Below, in pieces: positions 59,701-64,000 of a stretch of 64,000 bases of DNA. Both the position numbers and the translations under genes were made by a program. The stretch is from contig SZXX01000044.1 of NCBI GenBank assembly GCA_005843825.1, forward strand, positions 105,598 through 169,597. The letters run 5' to 3'. This stretch comes from Chlorobium sp. (GTDB lineage: Bacteria; Bacteroidota; Chlorobiia; Chlorobiales; Chlorobiaceae). Position 1 is the stretch's first letter, and every line of letters starts with the position of its first letter. The notes under the pieces were generated by a model. It worked only from the letters and a program-made list of their open reading frames with translations, was not told the DNA's origin and searched no databases.

Positions 59701-60662
59701 TCTTCATAGACGATCTCAAGCGCTTCTTCCTCTGTTGCGGAATTATCATTGAGAATGGTATTGATAATGATAGATTTGTCCGGTCCCTTGTCGCTGCCGG
59801 AGTATGTCTTCATTACCTTCACACTTTTGTATCCTGCGGCGATAATCTGGTCAAAGATATCTTCAGTTATTGCTGTTCTTGCACTGACCACTTCACCCGT
59901 CTGCATATCAACAATATCTGAGGCCAGATACTGCCCGATAAGCTGATCCTTTTTGGTTGCCTTCAGCGATACCTCTTCAACGAGGTCAAACAAACCTAAA
60001 ATATCCTCATCCCTGGCAAATCCTATAGCACGAAGAAGTGCACTGACCAGAAAGTTCTTTTTCTGGTCGATATAAACAAAAATCTGATTATTGATATCGG
60101 TCTGAAACTCAATCCATGAGCCTCTGGTAGGAACGATTTTAGCCGAATACATTTTCTTGCCGTTCGGATGAATGGCCTCACTGAACACAACGCCTGGAGA
60201 GCGATGAAGCTGGGCAACCACTACCCTTTCAGCACCGTTGACAATAAATGTACCACGCTCCGTCATATACGGAATCCTGCCCAGATAGACCTCCTGCTGT
60301 ATGGTCTCCTTCCAGTCGGTCTCATCCGCCTCATCCTTGTAAGAAAGCTTGAGCTTGACTTTAAGGGAAACATCATAGGTCAGCCCACGCTCAATACAGT
60401 CTTCGACGGTGTATTTCGGTTTATCAAAGCTATAAGTGATATACTCAAGCAGATACAGGCCCCTCGTGTCAGTAATAGGGAACGCGCCGCGTAGAACCCG
60501 TTCCAGACCCTGATCCTTTCTCTTGGAAAGAGGTACGCTATCCTGTATAAAATTATGAAATGAATCTAGCTGGACTTTTAATAAGTCGGGAGCTTCTATA
60601 ACACTCTTGATTTTCGAAAAGTCAATACACGGTGTTGTTGCATCAGCCACTTTCACATGCAC
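56751..60662 (-). CDS. rpoB: DNA-directed RNA polymerase subunit beta
   Basis: A 1303-residue subunit. The N-terminus begins with [18 protein letters not shown]. The rifampicin-region block is [20 protein letters not shown] with [11 protein letters not shown] just after it (about residues 500-531). Later blocks are [17 protein letters not shown] and the switch/clamp region [14 protein letters not shown]. The C-terminal [20 protein letters not shown] block matches the family. It follows rplL after about 200 bases with the intervening hairpin. Confidence 0.98.
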   Translation of the reverse strand: MHVKVADATTPCIDFSKIKSVIEAPDLLKVQLDSFHNFIQDSVPLSKRKDQGLERVLRGAFPITDTRGLYLLEYITYSFDKPKYTVEDCIERGLTYDVSLKVKLKLSYKDEADETDWKETIQQEVYLGRIPYMTERGTFIVNGAERVVVAQLHRSPGVVFSEAIHPNGKKMYSAKIVPTRGSWIEFQTDINNQIFVYIDQKKNFLVSALLRAIGFARDEDILGLFDLVEEVSLKATKKDQLIGQYLASDIVDMQTGEVVSARTAITEDIFDQIIAAGYKSVKVMKTYSGSDKGPDKSIIINTILNDNSATEEEALEIVYEELRANEAPDIDAARSFLERTFFNQKKYDLGDVGRYRIQKKLGKEFDDLKEYLSGKPELKQLSDTIYEKILQTIQSFSDEPAGEDILVLTHYDIISVIYYLIKLVNGLAEVDDVDHLANRRVRSVGEQLAAQFVIGLARMGKNVREKLNSRDSDKIAPADLINARTVSSVVSSFFATSQLSQFMDQTNPLAEMTNKRRVSALGPGGLTRERAGFEVRDVHYTHYGRLCPIETPEGPNIGLISSLSVYAEINDKGFIQTPYRVVDKGQVTDTVLMLSAEDEENKITVPVSVPLDENNKIAVETVQARTKGDYPVVAAEDVNFMDVSPVQIVSAAAALIPFLEHDDGNRALMGANMQRQAVPLLTSEAPVVGTGMEAKVARDSRSVIIAEGPGVIEDVTAEYIQVRYDLDSDNNVLSMLDPDEGLKTYKLIKFKRSNQDTCISQKPLVHIGQRVEKGLILSDSSSTDNGELALGKNVLVAFMPWRGYNFEDAIILSERLVYDDVFTSIHIHEFEANVRDTKRGEEQFTRDIYNVSDEALRNLDENGIVRNGAEVKERDILVGKITPKGESDPTPEEKLLRAIFGDKSSDVKDASMHVPAGMKGIVIKTKLFSRKKKVGMDSKEKLEVVDKKYDYKEFDVRKRFAEWLKQLLDGKTSTGVYSDKGKQLVAEGTLYDATVLAKFSAMPFLESIDFSKGLTDSSKVNDNVIRLVKEFRFKLKDLSDERENEKYKINVGDELPPGIEELAKVYIAQKRKIQVGDKMAGRHGNKGVVGKILPVEDMPFMADGTSVDIVLNPLGVPSRMNIGQLYETSLGWAAKKLGVKFKTPIFNGATYQEVQKELERAGLPTHGKVSLFDGRTGERFDDEVTIGYIYMLKLGHLVDDKIHARSTGPYSLITQQPLGGKAQFGGQRFGEMEVWALEAYGAANILREMLTVKSDDVIGRNKTYEAIVKGQNLPEPGIPESFNVLIRELQGLGLEIRIDDRVP

Positions 60663-60810
60663 CTCGCTTTTATCAATTGCATGAATTACTTACAGATTAA
60701 GTCCTCGCAAAGTTCCTCAAAAACCTTGGTGGACAACTAAAAAGTCCGACTGAACCTTAATCGTATCATCACAGGAACTTTCATCAATACGGTACTTACA
60801 CAAACAGACA

Positions 60811-60839
60811 AAGCTCCGTCTCATATAGAGACGGAGCTT
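60811..60839. promoter_or_regulatory. Strong hairpin between rplL and rpoB
   Basis: A perfect 12-bp stem AAGCTCCGTCTC / GAGACGGAGCTT with a five-base loop lies in the 203-base rplL-rpoB gap. It is followed on the - strand by TTTGTCTGTTTG, only a weak T-run. In E. coli an attenuator and an RNase III site occupy the same junction, which tune rpoBC expression relative to the ribosomal proteins; a similar role here is inference. Confidence 0.65.
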
Positions 60840-60865
60840 GCTATAGTAATGACTCTTTTCAAAGA

Positions 60866-61240
60866 TCACTTCAACTCAACAGATGCGCCCGCATCTTTCA
60901 ACTCTTTGGCAATTTTTTCTGCCTCATCCTTGGTAACAGCTTCTTTAACTGTTTTCGGCGCTCCATCAACAAGATCCTTGGCTTCTTTCAAACCAAGACC
61001 GGTAATAGCACGAACAGCCTTGATGACGTTAATTTTGCTTTCGCCTGCAGCTGTCAATACGACGTCAAACTCAGTCTGCTCTTCCTGGACGGCAACTTCA
61101 CCAGCAGGTGCTGCAGCAACACCGGCAACTGCTACAGGAGCAGCACTGACACCAAACTTCTCTTCAAGAGCCTTCACCAATTCAGAAGCCTCTGTAAGAG
61201 TCAACTTACCAATCTGCTCTACAAGTGTTTCGATAGACAT
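60866..61240 (-). CDS. rplL: 50S ribosomal protein L7/L12
   Basis: A 124-residue stalk protein. The N-terminal dimerisation helix (about 1-33), Ala/Val-rich hinge (about 37-52) and C-terminal factor-binding domain ([20 protein letters not shown] and [18 protein letters not shown]) are normal. It follows rplJ by 69 bases. Confidence 0.98.
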   Translation of the reverse strand: MSIETLVEQIGKLTLTEASELVKALEEKFGVSAAPVAVAGVAAAPAGEVAVQEEQTEFDVVLTAAGESKINVIKAVRAITGLGLKEAKDLVDGAPKTVKEAVTKDEAEKIAKELKDAGASVELK

Positions 61241-61309
61241 TATTCCCCTCTCTTGTTTAATAATTTACAATTAAAATAATTTGTTGAGTGCGTAATAGAT
61301 TCGTATTGC

Positions 61310-61828
61310 TTACTGTTTTTGTCTTGCTATCTGATCAAGAGCATAGACAAGATTTCTTGTAACTGCATTGACCACCATCGGAACAGAACTGACAACACCG
61401 TTGATCAATCCTGCTGCACGACCGACATTCTCGGTCTTGGTGAGCATTTCGGAAAGTTGCGAAAGTGAATCAGCGCCGAAAACAACACCATCAATTGATG
61501 CCATCTTAAACTTTAGCGCTTCATTGCTTTTGCTGAACTTTTTGATAACCTTGGCCGGAGCTATCGGATCATCAATTCCGAACGCCAACGCAGTGGTTCC
61601 AGTAAGACCCGGAGCCAGCTTGTCAGCAACTCCCAGTTCTTTCAGAGCTTTTTTTATGAGTGTGTTTTTTACAACACGATACTCTACTCCTACATTCCTG
61701 AACTCCCTGCGAAGTTCCGCCATTTTGGCGACACTCAACCCCTGAAATTCAGTCAGATATATACCCTGTGACTTATTGATCTGCTCAGCAACTTCCTGAA
61801 CAATCTGCTCTTTTGTATCTCGCTTCAT
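61310..61828 (-). CDS. rplJ: 50S ribosomal protein L10
   Basis: A 172-residue protein that forms the base of the L7/L12 stalk. N-terminal KEQIVQEVAEQINKSQGIYL, then YRVVKNTLIKKAL (about 51-63) and a C-terminal L12-binding helix (about 135-172). Only 17 bases separate it from rplA. Confidence 0.97.
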   Translation of the reverse strand: MKRDTKEQIVQEVAEQINKSQGIYLTEFQGLSVAKMAELRREFRNVGVEYRVVKNTLIKKALKELGVADKLAPGLTGTTALAFGIDDPIAPAKVIKKFSKSNEALKFKMASIDGVVFGADSLSQLSEMLTKTENVGRAAGLINGVVSSVPMVVNAVTRNLVYALDQIARQKQ

Positions 61829-61845
61829 CGTATAAACCGTTTTTA

Positions 61846-62535
61846 TTAGGCGACAAATTTTTCCATTTTAACCTTCACGCTCGGGGACATAGTGCTTGAA
61901 AGCGCGATTCCCTGCACATACTGACCCTTGGCTGCTGATGGCTTTAAACGAACAACCTCTTTTAGGAAGCTTCCAATATTGGCAACCAGCTGGTCAGGCT
62001 GAAACGAAACCTTGCCGACAGGAGCATGAATATTTCCCGCCTTATCCACCCTGAACTCAATTTTACCGGCTTTAACTTCCTTGACCGCTTTGGCCACATC
62101 CATCGTAACCGTTCCTGATTTAGGATTCGGCATTAAACCGCGCGGTCCGAGAATCTTGGCAACTTTACCGAGCTGACCCATGACATCTGGAGTTGCTATA
62201 ATAACATCAACACCTGTCCATCCTTCCTGGATTTTTTCGATATACTCCTCAAAACCAACGAGATCCGCGCCGGCTTCTCTGGCCTCTTCAGCCTTGGCCT
62301 CTTTGCATACAACAAGCACAGAAACAGTTTTACCTGTACCGTGCGGGAGCATGACTGTTCCGCGGACAACCTGATCAGCATGCCGGGGATCAACTCCAAG
62401 CTTCACGGCAATATCAACTGTTGCATCAAATTTAGCCTCAGTAATCTCCTTCACCTTTTCCACTGCGTCGACGAGATCGTATTCATGAAAACGATCAACC
62501 TTCAGTGCAGCATTTCTGTATTTTTTTCCAGCCAT
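61846..62535 (-). CDS. rplA: 50S ribosomal protein L1
   Basis: A 229-residue protein of the L1 stalk. Blocks seen: [20 protein letters not shown] (about 33-52), [19 protein letters not shown], the signature [20 protein letters not shown] (about 122-141) and [20 protein letters not shown]. It follows rplK by 75 bases. Confidence 0.98.
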   Translation of the reverse strand: MAGKKYRNAALKVDRFHEYDLVDAVEKVKEITEAKFDATVDIAVKLGVDPRHADQVVRGTVMLPHGTGKTVSVLVVCKEAKAEEAREAGADLVGFEEYIEKIQEGWTGVDVIIATPDVMGQLGKVAKILGPRGLMPNPKSGTVTMDVAKAVKEVKAGKIEFRVDKAGNIHAPVGKVSFQPDQLVANIGSFLKEVVRLKPSAAKGQYVQGIALSSTMSPSVKVKMEKFVA

Positions 62536-62610
62536 TGTTTACTCTTGTATAAGTGGTTAATAAAGCGGCCTTAGCGGCCTCCCACATCCTTGATCAATAA
62601 AAACAGACAA

Positions 62611-63036
62611 TCAATCCTGAATTAAAATCCCCATGCTTCTTGCAGTACCCATTATCATCTCTTCTGCACCGCTGATATCCACAGCATTAAGATCCGGCAT
62701 TTTGAGTTCAGCTATTCTGCGAACCTGCTCACGACTGACAGAACCAACCTTGTTACGGTTAGGCTCACCTGAACCCTTCTTCAAACTGGCCTCTTTAAGG
62801 AGAAGAACTGCCGCTGGAGGGGTTTTGGTTATAAACGTGAACGACTTGTCAGAGAATACCGTAATGACTACCGGAATAATCATTCCTGATTCAGACTGGG
62901 TTTTTGCATTGAACTGTTTGCAAAACTCCATGATATTCACACCTTTCTGACCAAGAGCTGGACCGACAGGAGGAGCAGGGTTAGCTGCACCGGCTGGGAT
63001 CTGAAGCTTGATAAAACCGATTACCTTTTTTGCCAT
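62611..63036 (-). CDS. rplK: 50S ribosomal protein L11
   Basis: A 141-residue protein of the GTPase-associated centre. The proline-rich signature [20 protein letters not shown] (about 14-33), [10 protein letters not shown] and [20 protein letters not shown] are normal for the family. It follows nusG by 42 bases. Confidence 0.98.
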   Translation of the reverse strand: MAKKVIGFIKLQIPAGAANPAPPVGPALGQKGVNIMEFCKQFNAKTQSESGMIIPVVITVFSDKSFTFITKTPPAAVLLLKEASLKKGSGEPNRNKVGSVSREQVRRIAELKMPDLNAVDISGAEEMIMGTARSMGILIQD

Positions 63037-63055
63037 AATCTATTTCTATTCAGAA

Positions 63056-63073
63056 GCTTAAAATTACTTAAGC
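63056..63073 (-). promoter_or_regulatory. Small stem-loop in the nusG-rplK gap
   Basis: Stem GCTTAA (63056-63061) / TTAAGC (63068-63073) with a six-base loop lies just upstream of rplK. In other bacteria L1 represses its own operon through a structure in the rplK leader. The short stem alone does not prove such a site. Confidence 0.25.
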
Positions 63074-63078
63074 CCTAA

Positions 63079-63654
63079 TTATTGGGAAACTGACTTAACC
63101 TGTGAAAAATCAAGCTCTGTCGGCGTACTGCGACCAAAAAAGCTTATCATAACCTTTACCTTCATTCTTTCAGTGGAAACCTCATGAACAACACCGGTCA
63201 ACGAACTGAAAGGTCCATCAATGACCTTGACAGAATCGCCAATCTTGAACGGCGACTCAACTACAGAACGATGCTCTATTGAGCTCTCCGGCTCCAGAAT
63301 CTTTTCAACCTCATCAGGCCTCAACGGGGTAGGAACATCATCGACACCAAGAAAACCCATCACAGAGGGAATATCAAGGATAAGATTCCTTGTCTGTTTG
63401 TCAAGCACGGCTTCGATGAGCACATAACCAGGAAAAGCATTTTTGGTTAAACTTCTTTTTTTACCATTTTTAACCTCTACAAAACGCTCATAAGGAACAT
63501 AGATCTGCAATATCTTCTCACTCAAACCACAACGCAACACATCAGCCTCAATAGACTCTTTAACCTTGCGCTCGTGGCCAGAATAAATCCTTAGTGCATA
63601 CCAGCGCGCAACCGGAACACCCTGAACCTCAATCTCTTTTTTCTTAGCGCTCAT
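63079..63654 (-). CDS. nusG: Transcription termination/antitermination protein NusG
   Basis: A 191-residue factor linking RNA polymerase to the ribosome or Rho. NGN domain starts at RWYALRIYSGHERKVKESIE and contains AFPGYVLIEAVL (about 77-88). The C-terminal KOW domain has FKIGDSVKVIDGPFSSLTG (about 136-154). Length is close to the usual 180. It follows secE. Confidence 0.97.
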   Translation of the reverse strand: MSAKKKEIEVQGVPVARWYALRIYSGHERKVKESIEADVLRCGLSEKILQIYVPYERFVEVKNGKKRSLTKNAFPGYVLIEAVLDKQTRNLILDIPSVMGFLGVDDVPTPLRPDEVEKILEPESSIEHRSVVESPFKIGDSVKVIDGPFSSLTGVVHEVSTERMKVKVMISFFGRSTPTELDFSQVKSVSQ

Positions 63655-63677
63655 TCAAATCACCTTAACACTGTTTC

Positions 63678-63869
63678 TTACAATAACTTTCCCATAACGA
63701 AATTTATGACCCAGTCGACAAGAAACGTAAACAAGGCAAGAATACCTGAAACCGTCAACACAACAATCGTCAAATCCTTGATCTCTTCCCTGCTCGGCCA
63801 GACAACCTTCCGCATCTCACCGACTACATCACGGTAATACTGATTTGCTTTGCCGATATATTTAATCAT
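63678..63869 (-). CDS. secE: Protein translocase subunit SecE
   Basis: A 63-residue single-span subunit of the Sec translocon. The cytosolic amphipathic helix ends in EMRKVVWPSREEIKDLTIVV (about 18-37, the SecE signature), then one membrane segment (about 38-58). The conserved neighbours are nusG downstream and tRNA-Trp upstream. Confidence 0.95.
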   Translation of the reverse strand: MIKYIGKANQYYRDVVGEMRKVVWPSREEIKDLTIVVLTVSGILALFTFLVDWVINFVMGKLL

Positions 63870-63914
63870 GACTATAAACCTCGAATAAATACAGTAAAAG
63901 ATTTACCTTGCGTG

Positions 63915-63987
63915 CACGTCAGGAGGGAATCGAACCCCCAACCTGCGGTTTTGGAGACCGCTGCTCTACCAATTAAGCTACTGACGT
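63915..63987 (-). tRNA. tRNA-Trp (anticodon CCA)
   Basis: Read on the - strand, acceptor stem ACGTCAG / CTGACGT, anticodon arm GCGGT/ACCGC with loop CTCCAAA (anticodon CCA), T arm with GGTTCGATTCC. Discriminator is G and no CCA is encoded. Its position before secE-nusG is conserved in many bacteria. Confidence 0.96.
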
Positions 63988-64000
63988 ATCAATCAATACC

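Overview
This window looks like chromosome from a green sulfur bacterium (Chlorobiaceae, Chlorobium/Pelodictyon type). That is an inference from gene content: a fused-gamma 2-oxoglutarate:ferredoxin oxidoreductase pair (korA/korB, reductive TCA cycle), two tandem 2[4Fe-4S] ferredoxins behind alaS, a TrpB2-type tryptophan synthase beta chain, a CrtI-type carotenoid oxidoreductase, cobyrinate amidation (cobB), and Gram-negative envelope genes (lipid A acyltransferase, heptose adenylyltransferase, TamB). No rRNA operon, CRISPR array, prophage or insertion sequence was seen. Coding density is high and most genes are ordinary housekeeping genes.

Layout. 1-7.0 kb: envelope genes (cut-off glycosyltransferase, LpxL-like acyltransferase, rfaE2, tamB). 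7.0-12.3 kb: coaBC, type IV uracil-DNA glycosylase, dnaB and a PTS enzyme I, all on the + strand. 12.3-18 kb: PpiD-like foldase and pcm (-), a DUF123 protein (+), ftsY (-), thiL (+), tRNA-Leu(UAA). 18.2-18.8 kb: a small accessory spot with a perfect 13-bp inverted repeat, a DUF4160 gene broken by an in-frame stop, and an intact DUF2442 gene. 18.9-25.7 kb: trpB2 and clpC converging on a shared terminator, an unknown protein, cobB and an SDR-type epimerase. 25.8-31.8 kb: a close-packed minus-strand cluster of CrtI-like oxidoreductase, radical SAM DNA-repair-like protein (TIGR03916 type), its DUF4130 partner, an unrecognised 236-aa protein, glpK and a small CWC protein. 31.97-39.5 kb: tRNA-Pro, DedA, alpha/beta hydrolase, PBP1A, guaA, a WG-repeat lipoprotein. 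39.6-44.4 kb: serB, two ferredoxins, alaS. 44.6-52.1 kb: a small Cys-rich protein, korA-korB, accA, HU, efp-accB-accC. 52.2-64 kb: the minus-strand transcription/translation block tRNA-Trp, secE, nusG, rplK, rplA, rplJ, rplL, rpoB, rpoC.

How the parts fit. korAB supplies the ferredoxin-dependent CO2-fixing step from succinyl-CoA to 2-oxoglutarate; the two ferredoxins could serve such low-potential reactions, although nothing in the sequence proves the pairing. accA, accB and accC (three of the four acetyl-CoA carboxylase subunits) lie within 4 kb. Regulatory structure that can be seen includes a CIRCE-like operator before clpC, a long hairpin between rplL and rpoB, and several bidirectional terminators at convergent gene ends.

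The most interesting signals are the radical SAM/DUF4130 cluster with an unrecognised partner gene, the in-frame stop in the DUF4160 gene, the EF-P whose tip lysine is replaced by asparagine, the paired ferredoxins, and the rplA-rplJ junction that has no room for an L10 leader. No clearly new multi-gene system was identified with confidence.
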